Shown: positions 12,563 to 20,460 of the stretch, piece by piece
Layout of the letters: every line of letters begins with the position of its first letter
Numbering within the stretch: the first letter of the stretch is position 1
Assembly: GCA_963668435.2 (NCBI GenBank)
Contig: CAXXSC010000009.1
Span: forward strand, 1 to 26,136
Direction of reading: 5' to 3'
Source: G963668435 sp963668435
GTDB taxonomy: Bacteria; Latescibacterota; Latescibacteria; Latescibacterales; Latescibacteraceae
Length of the DNA stretch: 26,136 nucleotides
The notes under the pieces: model-generated
Database searches by the model: none
Seen by the model: the letters and a program-made list of their open reading frames with translations, nothing else
What the model was told of the DNA's origin: nothing
Program-made: the position numbers and the translations under genes

Positions 12563-15500
12563 TTAGTCGAGGATATCGCGGACTTTTTTGAGGAGGGCCA
12601 TTGGTGTGAACGGTTTCTGGATGAACTCGACACCATCTTCGAGGATACCGTGGTCGACAATGGCGCTGTCGGTGTAGCCTGACATGAACAGGATGCGGAT
12701 GTCGGGGAAAATGCTTTTGATCTGGCGCGAGAGTTCCTTACCGCCCATGCGCGGCATGATCACGTCGGTGATAAGGAGATCGATTTTGCCCTGCTGCTCT
12801 ATGGCGGCGTGGATGCCCTCCTCGCCGTGGGAGGCGGTGTGCACCGTGTAGCCGCGGAGCGCGAGGGTCTTGTGGACAATGTTTCTGAGGCTGGGCTCGT
12901 CCTCGACAAGCAGGATGGTTTCGGTGCCGCTTGAATCGTGATGTTCGGGGGTTTCCTGCTGGGTGTGTTCGGCGTCTTCCACGCGGGGGAAATAGCAGCT
13001 GACTGTTGTGCCCTTACCCGCCTCGCTGTCGACAAAGATGGCGCCTTTGTTCTGTTTCATGATGCCGTAGCAGGTGGAAAGGCCCAGGCCGGTGCCCTCG
13101 CCGGTGGCCTTGGTGGTGAAAAACGGCTCGAAAATGTGGTCGATCGTGTTTTTGTCGATGCCGACCCCGTTGTCGCTGACATGGATTTTGACATACTGGC
13201 CGGGTTCGATCTCGCCATAGCGGTTTACGAACGATTCGTCGATAAATACGTTGTCGGTCTTGACGCTCATGGTGCCGCCCTCCGGCATGGCGTCGCGGGC
13301 GTTGACCACGAGATTGGTGAGCACCTGCTGAAGCTGTCCGCCATCCATCTTGACAGGCCAGAGATCATCGCCGGGCAGGACAACAAATTCGATATTCTCG
13401 GTGATAAGGCGGCGGAGCATCCTGTCCATGGAGAGGATATTGTCGTTGAGATTCATCACCGTGGGGGCTATGATCTGACGGCGTGAGAAACCGAGAAGCT
13501 GGCGGGTAAGTTCGGCGGCGCGTTCCGCTGTCTGCTTGATCTCGGTGAAATCCTCGAAAAACGGGTAGCCCTCGGTGAGCTCTGAGAGGGCCAGTTCGCT
13601 CGTGCCGATTATAACGGTCAGAAGGTTGTTGAAATCGTGGGCGATACCGCCTGCAAGACGGCCGATGGATTCCATTTTCTGCGACTGGCGGAGCTGGCTC
13701 TCCAGCTGGTGCTGTTTCTGTTCCGTGTTGATGGCGTCGGTGATATCGAGTATGACAACCACACCGGCGTTGACTTCTCCACGGCTGTTCTTCACCGGCG
13801 CGGCGCTGACCAGCACATGACGGGCCTCGCCGGAATCGCGCATGATGATAAGTCGGTCGTCGTGGGTGGTTTCGCCTTTGAGGACAGCTTTCGAGAGGGG
13901 AAGGTCCGGTGGATCGACAGGCGTACCGTCGAGATAGCGCACATCCCAGTTCAGATGCTTGTCCACACCGATGCCGGAAAGCACCTTATCGGTCTCGCCT
14001 CTGATGGCGAGGGCTGAGCTGTTGACAAGTTGTATGTTGACATCGGGCGCGTCGGCGATCAGAAGGCCCACTGGCGACTGTTCGATGGCGGCGTAGAGGA
14101 GGCCGGAGAGTTTTTCTTTTTCCTCCTCGTATTTCATGCGCTCGGTGATGTCCATGAACATCGACACCATGGCGCCGGGTGTGGTGCGGAACGCGGTATA
14201 GGAATATGCGCGGTCGATCTGCCCGTTTTTGTATGTCGTTATGGTGTCGTTCCAGACATCTCCAGATTTCGCGGTCTCGAGATATCGTTCAATGACCAGT
14301 GAATCATGGCCGGGGAAGGCATCGGCGAGTGTTTTACCGACACGTGGTGTATGATCGAAACCGAGAATACGGTCCGCGGCAGGGTTGGCTGCCGTGAATA
14401 TCAGCTCGCCGTTCTCGTCGAGACGGTACATATGGATGCCCAGCGGCGACTGGTCGAAAATGTTCCTGAAACGCTCCTCGCTTTCTTTGAGCGCCAGTTC
14501 CGATTCTTTCTGCGGCTTGATGTCGTGGGCGATTGTAAGCACATGGGGCTGGCCTTTGTAGTTCATGATGCTCGAGGAAAGATGCCCGTAGGTGAAATCG
14601 CCCGATTTGATGCGGAATTTTGTCTCGTAACCGCTGACAGTCCTCTGTTCCTGCATGATCCTGACATATTCCGCCCGCTCGTCTATATTATCCCAGAGCC
14701 CTATGTCCTCGGTCGTCCTTCCGAGCACTTCCTTCTCGGTATAGCCGGTGAAATGGGTGAATCCGCTGTTGATCATGACCAGGCGATGCTCCATGTCGGT
14801 GAGCGACATGATCATCAGGCTCGAGTCGAAAATGCGCTGGAGGAATTCCTCGTTCTCCCTGAGCGACTGCTCCACTGTCACACGTTCGGTGACATCCTCG
14901 AAACTGGATACCATGCCCATGAACTCGCCGTTATCGTCCATGAGCGGCATGGCGTTGACCGACAAGAGCTTACGTTCGCCGCCTTTCGGCGTGATGGCGA
15001 AACGGATATCGAACACAGGCTTGCGGCGGTCCCTGACCAGGCTGAACGGCATGAGGTCTTTCGGGAACGTTTTGCCGTCATAGTCGCTGACTTTCCAGGG
15101 TGGGTTGAAATAGGCCGTATTTTGGATCTCTTCGTGGGAGGCTTCGAGGATTCTTTCCGCCATGTCATTCGTCTGTATAATGACGCCGTCCGCATTGACA
15201 AAACTTATGCCGACCGGACTGGTTTTCATCAACAGCTGAAGCTGCCCGTGCTCGCTTGCCAGACGGGCCGCCATTGTCCGCGCCTCGGTGACATCGCGGT
15301 AGCTCCAGACACGTCCCACAGGCTTGCCGTTGAGATACTGCGGGTGGGAGTGACGTTCGAATATGCGGCCGTCCTTGAACTCGATGATATCGAAAGCGTC
15401 CGCCTCTGGCTCGGCGTACAGCTCCCTGACACGCGTGACGAATGCCGGCATGTCTTTCAGCGTATCGAGCATATCGTAGAGGCGCTGGTCCGGTACCTCG

Positions 15501-16912
15501 GGTGTGATGACATTCAGATTGCGCATTTTTTCGGCCAGATCGTCGGAACAGCGCCATATCTGCTGGAAACGCTTGTTGAAATCGATGAAACGCCCCTCGA
15601 GATCGGTCGCCAGAATACCGTCCTCGGTGGCCTCCAGAGTGGCCTTGATCAGGGAGAGCGAGTAGCTCAGGTTGTCCGCCGCGGCTCTTTTCTCGGTGAC
15701 ATCGCGGGCGATGCCGATAATGTGCTCGACACCGTCGATGAGCGCTTTGTTGACCCGCATTTCCACCGGGACAAGCGAGCCGTCTTTCCGCTTGTGCAGT
15801 GTTTCGAGCGCACTGCTGTACCCGCGGCTGATGTTGTCATGGAAAATGTCGAGTTCGGTTTTCGCTTTGCTGGCATCGATGTCCATAATGCCCATCGTAA
15901 GCAGCTCTTCGCGGCTGTAGCCCAGCATCTCGCAGGCGCTGGTGTTGACATCCACGAACATCATATTGGTATCGACCAGGTAGAACGGGTCACCGGCGCT
16001 GTTGAGGATGGCCTTGTAACGCTCCTCGCTTTTCCTGATCAGCTGTTCCATGCGGTGACGGTCGCTGATGTCGATGGAGATGATGCCGAGGCCGCTGCCG
16101 ATCCTGAACGCTTTCCGGATCACATAGAGTTCGCCGAAACGTTCGTGGTCGAATGTGGACTCTTTCACGAATGTCTTGCCGGTTTCGAGCACTTCCTTAT
16201 AGTATTCGATGTGGCCGTGTACTCTCGAATCGGGAACGATATCCTCGAGTTTTTTGCCGAGAACTTCCTCTTTCGGCAGGCCGATGATGTCCAGGCCGCG
16301 ACGGTTGACATCGAGAAAACAGAGATCGTGGTCGAGATAATAGAAAGCGTCCGTAAGCTCGTTCATGAAACTCGAGATACGTTTTTCGCTCTCGAGACGT
16401 TTCCGTTCGGCCTCTTTCCGCTCGCTGATGTCGCGGGCTATACCGAGCGAACCGATATACTCCTGGCCGCTCTCGCTGTCGTCAAGGTAGAGGCCCTCGC
16501 TGGACAGTAAGAAAGTCCCGCCTGTCAGGGCTGTGGAACTGACCTCGAAATCATGGGATATATTGGATTTGCTGAAAAGACGTATCTCGACATTGCGGGT
16601 CTTGCGGTCTCCGGCGCGGCGCTCACGAAGGTTGAACTCGACTTTCGGCCAGTCCTCGGGGTCGATGATCGTTGATATATGCCGGCCGATAAGCTCCCCG
16701 GGCGTGAAACCATAGGAGCTGACAGCCTCATTGACGAAAACGAAATTGCCCTTGTTGTCAATCTGGTAGATCACCTCGGGGACAGTGCCGACAAAAAAGC
16801 GGCATTTCTCACGTTCAAGGGCGAGCTGGCGCTCTTTCTCCTTGATCTCTTCAAGGGCTGCCGCAAGTTTGTCGCGGAGATTTTCTTTGCCGCCGTGTTT
16901 TCTGTCGCTCAT
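12563..16912 (-). CDS. Multi-PAS hybrid sensor histidine kinase with receiver
   Basis: 1449 aa, no transmembrane segment, so probably cytoplasmic. After an N-terminal coiled coil (about 8-35) come about eight PAS domains (roughly 35-175, 180-300, 298-420, 423-555, 562-690, 690-815, 814-940 and 936-1070), many ending in the usual DITER/DVTER linkers. HisKA carries phospho-acceptor His1092 in GIAHDFNN. The HATPase has N-box NLVVNARDAMPEGG, G1 DNGVGID and G2 GEGTGLGLS. The C-terminal receiver has Asp1383 (TDVIMP) and Lys1433 (QKPF). It should sense several soluble signals and pass phosphate to its own receiver or a partner. The start at 16912 (GGGTG, 5 bases upstream) is preferred: the upstream in-frame ATG at 16945 overlaps the -10 box. 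No output regulator is adjacent. The long antisense frame inside is a codon-bias shadow. Confidence 0.95.
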   Translation of the reverse strand: MSDRKHGGKENLRDKLAAALEEIKEKERQLALEREKCRFFVGTVPEVIYQIDNKGNFVFVNEAVSSYGFTPGELIGRHISTIIDPEDWPKVEFNLRERRAGDRKTRNVEIRLFSKSNISHDFEVSSTALTGGTFLLSSEGLYLDDSESGQEYIGSLGIARDISERKEAERKRLESEKRISSFMNELTDAFYYLDHDLCFLDVNRRGLDIIGLPKEEVLGKKLEDIVPDSRVHGHIEYYKEVLETGKTFVKESTFDHERFGELYVIRKAFRIGSGLGIISIDISDRHRMEQLIRKSEERYKAILNSAGDPFYLVDTNMMFVDVNTSACEMLGYSREELLTMGIMDIDASKAKTELDIFHDNISRGYSSALETLHKRKDGSLVPVEMRVNKALIDGVEHIIGIARDVTEKRAAADNLSYSLSLIKATLEATEDGILATDLEGRFIDFNKRFQQIWRCSDDLAEKMRNLNVITPEVPDQRLYDMLDTLKDMPAFVTRVRELYAEPEADAFDIIEFKDGRIFERHSHPQYLNGKPVGRVWSYRDVTEARTMAARLASEHGQLQLLMKTSPVGISFVNADGVIIQTNDMAERILEASHEEIQNTAYFNPPWKVSDYDGKTFPKDLMPFSLVRDRRKPVFDIRFAITPKGGERKLLSVNAMPLMDDNGEFMGMVSSFEDVTERVTVEQSLRENEEFLQRIFDSSLMIMSLTDMEHRLVMINSGFTHFTGYTEKEVLGRTTEDIGLWDNIDERAEYVRIMQEQRTVSGYETKFRIKSGDFTYGHLSSSIMNYKGQPHVLTIAHDIKPQKESELALKESEERFRNIFDQSPLGIHMYRLDENGELIFTAANPAADRILGFDHTPRVGKTLADAFPGHDSLVIERYLETAKSGDVWNDTITTYKNGQIDRAYSYTAFRTTPGAMVSMFMDITERMKYEEEKEKLSGLLYAAIEQSPVGLLIADAPDVNIQLVNSSALAIRGETDKVLSGIGVDKHLNWDVRYLDGTPVDPPDLPLSKAVLKGETTHDDRLIIMRDSGEARHVLVSAAPVKNSRGEVNAGVVVILDITDAINTEQKQHQLESQLRQSQKMESIGRLAGGIAHDFNNLLTVIIGTSELALSELTEGYPFFEDFTEIKQTAERAAELTRQLLGFSRRQIIAPTVMNLNDNILSMDRMLRRLITENIEFVVLPGDDLWPVKMDGGQLQQVLTNLVVNARDAMPEGGTMSVKTDNVFIDESFVNRYGEIEPGQYVKIHVSDNGVGIDKNTIDHIFEPFFTTKATGEGTGLGLSTCYGIMKQNKGAIFVDSEAGKGTTVSCYFPRVEDAEHTQQETPEHHDSSGTETILLVEDEPSLRNIVHKTLALRGYTVHTASHGEEGIHAAIEQQGKIDLLITDVIMPRMGGKELSRQIKSIFPDIRILFMSGYTDSAIVDHGILEDGVEFIQKPFTPMALLKKVRDILD

Positions 16913-16943
16913 GCTGTCACCCGGGCTGTCGATTTTAATTATC

Positions 16944-16972
16944 ATTATAGCTCAAGTCTGAAATATAGGCAA
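16944..16972 (-). promoter_or_regulatory. Sigma-70-type promoter of the hybrid kinase gene
   Basis: On the minus strand TTGCCT (complement of 16967-16972), exactly 17 bases, then a perfect TATAAT (16944-16949). The -10 box overlaps the upstream ATG at 16943-16945, so transcripts begin downstream of that ATG and translation should start at 16912. Confidence 0.75.
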
Positions 16973-16991
16973 GAGATACAGAACTAACAAT

Positions 16992-17140
16992 AAAAAAGGG
17001 GCAGCGGGGGGCGGCGGGGGGCGGCGGCCCCTTTTTATTTCTGGGATGATCGTGCCACTTGAGACGCTGTTGTCGCTGCGACGACAACGCTGTGTGGCGG
17101 GATCAGGGGCGGCGGCCCCCATTATGGTCTGTGAGGGGTG
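16992..17140 (-). repeat. G-rich hairpin II, hairpin I and second hairpin II
   Basis: A G-rich hairpin II variant (16992-17037, AAAAAGGGGC paired with GCCCCTTTTT) encloses two tandem GCGGCGGGGG units. Hairpin I follows at 17065-17092 (GTTGTCG type), then another hairpin II, GGGGCGGCGGCCCC (near 17105-17119), and TTATGGTCTGTGAG. Read on + the order is II, I, II. Confidence 0.7.
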
Positions 17141-17207
17141 TGAAGATATAATCGCGTTAGGATGTTGTATGACCTTGCGCTATTTTTGCGAGATAACCAG
17201 GGAAAAT

Positions 17208-17402
17208 TGTCTGAACCGCTGATGGCGATGATTAAATGATAAAAGCTGATGGAAAGATTACCCCCCAACCCTTCGGGCAGCTCCCCCTGAAAGAGGGGGG
17301 TGGTCGCTCCAGCCTTCGCTAAAGCTACGGCTCGGCAGGTTGCGACAAAAGACTCAAAAACAGCACGATAACTAGCGCCGCAAATACTGGTGATTCCACA
17401 GC
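17208..17402. repeat. ~200-bp repeat module V, copy 2
   Basis: Same order as 2544-2738: CTGAACCGCTGAT, GATTAAATGAT, a CCTTCGGGCAG hairpin between C and G runs, GTCGCTCCAGCCTTCGC, and GCGCCGCAAATACTGGT, joined to a hairpin I element. Confidence 0.75.
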
Positions 17403-17480
17403 TAGCGTTCGGCGGCGAAACGCCGAACAGCGGCTCATCTTGCACATGCATCTCAGAAACAAAAAGGGCCCGCTGGCCCT
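17403..17480 (+). repeat. Short hairpin I/II element
   Basis: Hairpin I GTTCGGCG, loop GCGAAA, CGCCGAAC; then CTTGCAC, TCAGA, AAAAA and hairpin II of the GGGCC-CGCT-GGCCC type (17466-17479). Both stems differ from the neighbouring copies but still pair. Confidence 0.75.
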
Positions 17481-17565
17481 TTTGGAGAGAGGCGCGGAGA
17501 GAACCGAAAATTCGGTTCTTTCCGCAAAATATATCAGTCTTTTCTATCTTCTATCTATTCCTCGG
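17480..17565. repeat. ~85-bp repeat module VIII, copy 1
   Basis: TTTTGGAGAGAGGCGCGGAG, then the perfect palindrome GAACCGAAAATTCGGTTC, TTTCCGCAAAA and a TCTTTTCTATCTTCT run. A second copy lies at 21900-21985, again directly after a hairpin II. Confidence 0.7.
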
Positions 17566-17582
17566 TATTTCCCGTATTAACG

Positions 17583-17615
17583 AAAAGACGCCTCCGTAAA
17601 CGGGAGGCGTCTTTT
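17583..17615 (-). terminator. Bidirectional intrinsic terminator
   Basis: A 13-bp perfect stem (AAAAGACGCCTCC and its complement) with a 7-base loop. It has T-runs on both strands and lies 24 bases past the stop of the 46-aa lipoprotein gene. Confidence 0.8.
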
Positions 17616-17638
17616 CATATCGATAATGACAAACTCGA

Positions 17639-17779
17639 TTATTCGTCTTTCGGCGGCCACTCAGGGGAGGGCTCGGTCTCGGCATCCGGCTTGGCACCGC
17701 AGGCGGTGCTGATGATGGCGGTGAGAACGGCGCTCAGCCCAAGATACAGGGCGCTAAGAAAATGACGACGTGTTTTCAT
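17639..17779 (-). CDS. 46-aa lipoprotein with Tat-like signal
   Basis: The protein starts MKTRRHFLSALYLGLSAV and ends ACGAKPDAETEPSPEWPPKDE. TRRHFL resembles the twin-arginine motif, followed by a hydrophobic stretch and a STAC lipobox-like site. The mature part would be about 19 residues, acidic and Pro-rich. The ATG at 17779 is preceded by AAGGAG at a spacing of 6; the frame is open to 17893 but earlier starts lack a site. A consensus -35 box TTGACA lies upstream (complement of 17857-17862) with a weaker -10. A strong terminator follows the stop. Its size recalls entericidin-like small lipoproteins, but the sequence does not match them. Function unknown. Confidence 0.6.
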   Translation of the reverse strand: MKTRRHFLSALYLGLSAVLTAIISTACGAKPDAETEPSPEWPPKDE

Positions 17780-18024
17780 TGTGGACTCCTTTGAATGGCA
17801 GTTATCCATTGCAGGACTGTTTCCTTTATATAAAGGTAATAAGAATACTGGTGTTATGTCAAGTTCAAAGTTACCTCGGGCGAGATAGGGCATTGATGCA
17901 GCCCCGCTTTTATCCTATATTAAGGCTTTCGGATATGCTCCCGCGAAAGGCAGTCTGACGGGCGCATGTTCAGGAAAAACACGCGCGCTCATTCAATCAC
18001 ATCATATAAACACCGGAGATTTCC

Positions 18025-18495
18025 ATGTCAGAGACAGCGTTCACGATCGATACAGGAAAAGAGGGCGATGCCGCCAGAATTAGCGCTTTCCAGGTCGCGA
18101 TGGCCGATGAGACCGAGGATTTCGGGCTCGATCCCGCTACTGTCGGGGCCGGGGTGCGTGCGATGCTTGCCATGCCCGAACGCGGATTTTATGTTGTCGC
18201 ACGCAACGGCGGGGGAGAGGCTGTCGGAAGCCTTCTGGTGCTCAAGGAGTGGAGCGATTGGCGCAACTGCGATGTCTGGTGGATCCACAGCCTGTATGTC
18301 GAGCCGGGCTCGCGCCGAAAGGGGCTTTTCGCCGCCATGTACGATTTTGTCTGCGCCCGGGCGAAAGAGAACGGTGTCGCCGGAATACGCCTGTATGTCG
18401 AGCGCGGCAACCACAACGCCAAGAAAGCTTACGACGCTATCGGCATGAGCAACGAGCACTACGAGCTTTACGAAAAAATGCTCGACCAGGACTGA
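18025..18495 (+). CDS. GNAT-family N-acetyltransferase
   Basis: 156 aa. Transfers an acetyl group from acetyl-CoA to an amine; the substrate is unknown. The GNAT fold is shown by the beta4-beta5 region VWWIHSLYVEPGSRRKGLF (residues about 84-102), which holds the acetyl-CoA-binding R-x-x-G motif (Arg97, Gly100), and by IRLYVERGNHNAKKAYDAIGM (121-141), a typical C-terminal motif. The second Gly/Ala of the RxxGxG/A motif is Phe102, as in some subfamilies. GGAG lies 7 bases upstream of the ATG. It stands alone between the small lipoprotein gene and the TPP riboswitch, with nothing linking it to thiamine synthesis. Confidence 0.88.
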   Translation: MSETAFTIDTGKEGDAARISAFQVAMADETEDFGLDPATVGAGVRAMLAMPERGFYVVARNGGGEAVGSLLVLKEWSDWRNCDVWWIHSLYVEPGSRRKGLFAAMYDFVCARAKENGVAGIRLYVERGNHNAKKAYDAIGMSNEHYELYEKMLDQD

Positions 18496-18507
18496 AACGC
18501 GCCGCAC

Positions 18508-18538
18508 TTGACTTTTTCGCGGCAATGCTCCATATTAT
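18508..18538 (+). promoter_or_regulatory. Probable promoter of the TPP riboswitch transcript
   Basis: TTGACT (18508-18513), a 19-base spacer and TATTAT (18533-18538). A transcript starting near 18545 would begin at the base of the riboswitch. Confidence 0.5.
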
Positions 18539-18545
18539 ATGTGCA

Positions 18546-18628
18546 CGGGGTTTGGGGTGCCGGGATACACCGGCTGAGATTATACCCATGGAACCTGATC
18601 CGGTTAACGCCGGCGTAGGAAAACCGCC
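18546..18628 (+). promoter_or_regulatory. TPP (thiamine pyrophosphate) riboswitch, THI element
   Basis: All conserved parts are in order: GGGGTGCC (18554-18561), GGCTGAGAT, ACCC, GAACCTGATCCGG, then GCCGGCGTAGGAAA. P1 can form from GGTTT (18549-18553) with AAACC (18621-18625). TPP binding folds this aptamer and lowers expression of thiamine genes. A terminator 30 bases downstream is the likely expression platform. The next gene, thiM, begins about 730 bases past the terminator, after several repeats. Confidence 0.92.
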
Positions 18629-18657
18629 AGACACGCGATTTCTACTATCAGACCATC

Positions 18658-18684
18658 AACCACCCCTTGCGGGTGGTTTTTTTT
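18658..18684 (+). terminator. Terminator of the TPP riboswitch
   Basis: AACCACCC (18658-18665), loop CTTGC, GGGTGGTT (18671-18678), T-run to 18684. It lies directly after the aptamer, so TPP binding should favour stopping here. Confidence 0.85.
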
Positions 18685-18689
18685 GTGGC

Positions 18690-18780
18690 AAGGCCACTTT
18701 ATATTTCTGCAAGGAGTGTGCAAATCGATCCGCTGTTGTCGCTTCGACGACAACGCTGGAATGTGGGATCAGCGGGAAAT
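18690..18780 (-). repeat. Short hairpin II/I element between riboswitch and thiM
   Basis: Hairpin II variant GTGGCAAGGCCAC with TTTATATTTCTG, then GTGTGCAAATCGATCCGCTG and hairpin I (18731-18759, GTTGTCG, loop CTTCGA, CGACAAC). A module V fragment follows at 18781-18832. Confidence 0.7.
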
Positions 18781-18935
18781 TGTCTGAACCACTGCTTTTT
18801 ATGATTAAATGATTAACGATGATGGAAAAGCCCTCTAACCCCGGCCCCTTCTTTATACCATAGTTTTTTGGGGGAAGGATGTAAAGACTGACCTGTGCCA
18901 TGTTTTTAAATAAAAAGCATCGCCGTTGCCTGGCT

Positions 18936-19097
18936 GATTAAATGATAAAAAGAAAGTTGTCAGAATTCAGGGGAAAAGAGAACTCACCCCCGCGCATATA
19001 AGCTATAGATAACAAAACACTTGTGGCCGCTTCCCCCTCTCTGGGGCAGCGGACCCTTTTTGGAAAAGCAAGAGAGGGCGGTTGAGGGGTGAGTTCA
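18936..19097. repeat. ~140-bp repeat module VII, copy 2
   Basis: GATTAAATGATAAAAAG, AACTCACC, CATATAAGC, then CCCCTCTCTGGGGCAGCGGACC, TTTTGG and AAGAGAGGGC, ending GGGGTGAGTT. Copy of 12328-12466. Confidence 0.7.
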
Positions 19098-19116
19098 TCA
19101 CGGTGACCCTGGCGAT

Positions 19117-19365
19117 CAGCGTTCAGCCGCGCAGAGCTGAACAGCTGCCCAGTCTGCACAATCCTATCAGACCGAAAAGCATCCGCTGATGCCAGAAATA
19201 AAAGTGGCTCTGCCACCTTCCGGAGAGGGGTTTGGGGAGAACCGGGAAGTGCCGGTTTTCCCCAATGACAGCCAACTGGCGGTCCGAAAGGACCGGCAGG
19301 TCAGTAAATCAGTAAGTCAGTAAAGTCAGTTCATTCAGCAGCCAGTTTGACAAATCTGTAAGTCA
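19117..19365 (+). repeat. Composite hairpin element, long form, copy d
   Basis: Hairpin I (19117-19145, GTTCAGC/GCTGAAC), TCTGCAC, TCAGA, hairpin II GCATCCGCTGATGC (19179-19192), a second hairpin II GTGGCTCTGCCAC (19204-19216), hairpin III with a TTGGGGA/TCCCCAA outer stem instead of AGGGG/CCCCT, hairpin IV CGGTCC-GAAA-GGACCG, then a TCAGTAAR tail. The tail points at thiM. Confidence 0.8.
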
Positions 19366-19373
19366 TATATAAT
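19347..19373 (+). promoter_or_regulatory. Possible separate promoter for thiM
   Basis: TTGACA (19347-19352), a short 15-base spacer and perfect TATAAT (19368-19373), about 40 bases before thiM. If active, thiM would be made from a transcript that lacks the upstream TPP riboswitch. Confidence 0.45.
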
Positions 19374-19414
19374 CAGTCATATACACACAATCAACACAGC
19401 AAAAGGAGAACATC

Positions 19415-20203
19415 ATGGTCTATCCGATTCTGGAACGTCTGAGAAACGAAAAGCCGCTGGTCCACCACCTGACCAACTGGGTCACCATCTACGATTGCGC
19501 TAACATGACACGGGCGTTCGGGGCGCTCCCGGTCATGGCCCACGCGATAGAGGAATCCGCCGATATGGCGGCGATTGCGGGCGCGCTGGTGCTGAATATC
19601 GGAACGCTCACGCCTGCGTTTGTCGACTCGATGATCGCGGCGGGGAAAAGCGCCAACGAGAAGGGCATCCCGGTGGTGCTCGATGCTGTCGGTGTGGGCG
19701 CGACAAAACTCCGTGACGATGAGGCCGCGCGCATTCTCGATGAGGTCGCGGTGACCGTGATCAAGGGCAATGCCTCCGAAATCGCCCGTCTCGCAGGCGA
19801 AAACGTGGTCACGAAAGGCGTTGAGACCACCGATGTCGCCGCCGACCTCGCCGCTGTGGCGAAAAAACTGGCTGCCGGGCGCTCGGCGACTGTGGTGATC
19901 ACCGCGCCCGAGGACATTGTGACGGACGGTGCCACGGTACACATAATCAAGAACGGGCACGAGCTGATGGGCGCTGTTGTCGGCACCGGATGCATGTCGG
20001 CCTCGGTGATCGGTTCGTTCTGCGCAGTCGAGAAAGACACGGCAAAGGCCGCCGCCGCGGCTCTTTCGGCCTATGGTATCGCTGGCGAGATTGCCGCTGG
20101 TGACGCTCGCGGTCCCGGCAGTTTCAAGGAGCTTTTTTACGATGCCGTTTTCAATCTCGATCGCGAAACGATCGAATCGATGAGCAAAATCGAGACGCGC
20201 TGA
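19415..20203 (+). CDS. thiM: Hydroxyethylthiazole kinase ThiM
   Basis: 262 aa, normal length. Phosphorylates 4-methyl-5-(2-hydroxyethyl)thiazole with ATP in thiamine salvage, in the cytoplasm. Family signs: VHHLTNWVTIYDCANMTRAFG (residues 16-36), the VVLDAVGVGA stretch (87-96; many members have Pro where this has Ala91), VIKGNASEI (115-123), and the GTGCM catalytic loop with Cys193 (190-194). AGGAG lies 6 bases before the ATG. thiE follows after a 257-base spacer that holds another composite element, so the two genes may not share one transcript. A TPP riboswitch lies about 730 bases before the terminator-to-gene gap ends. No thiD is in the window. Confidence 0.95.
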   Translation: MVYPILERLRNEKPLVHHLTNWVTIYDCANMTRAFGALPVMAHAIEESADMAAIAGALVLNIGTLTPAFVDSMIAAGKSANEKGIPVVLDAVGVGATKLRDDEAARILDEVAVTVIKGNASEIARLAGENVVTKGVETTDVAADLAAVAKKLAAGRSATVVITAPEDIVTDGATVHIIKNGHELMGAVVGTGCMSASVIGSFCAVEKDTAKAAAAALSAYGIAGEIAAGDARGPGSFKELFYDAVFNLDRETIESMSKIETR

Positions 20204-20261
20204 GGAAATCTCGTTGTTGGGCGGGCATCGGTTGCGAATGACAGAGAACGAAAGATAAACT

Positions 20262-20430
20262 GAAGAAGTACAGTCCTTTCGGACTGCACTTTCGTTCGTC
20301 GTCAGGAGGAACCGACACTTTTCGGTTCCCCTGATGACAAACACTGGTCGGTCGCAAGACCGGACAGATTCAGTAAATCAGTAAGTCAGTAAATCTCTCA
20401 GTCAGTTGTCCTGACAGAAGAAGTGTTTAG
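20262..20430 (+). repeat. Composite hairpin element, copy e (no hairpin I)
   Basis: Hairpin II is of a new type, AGTCC-TTTC-GGACT (about 20267-20280). Hairpin III (GGAACCGA/TCGGTTCC) and hairpin IV (CGGTC-GCAA-GACCG) follow, then a TCAGTAAR tail that ends about 30 bases before thiE. Hairpin I is absent. Confidence 0.7.
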
Positions 20431-20460
20431 TTCATCAGCAGTATAAACAAGGGGATAGCA

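Noticed and set aside
14306..16510. 734-codon open frame on the + strand inside the kinase gene
   Set aside because: It is antisense to a fully motif-supported kinase and lacks any recognisable domain; it is a shadow of biased codon use.
19391..20344. 317-codon minus-strand frame over thiM, and similar frames over thiE (20479-21246) and the Gly-rich lipoprotein (22058-23038)
   Set aside because: Each is antisense to a clear gene and its composition follows the sense codons.
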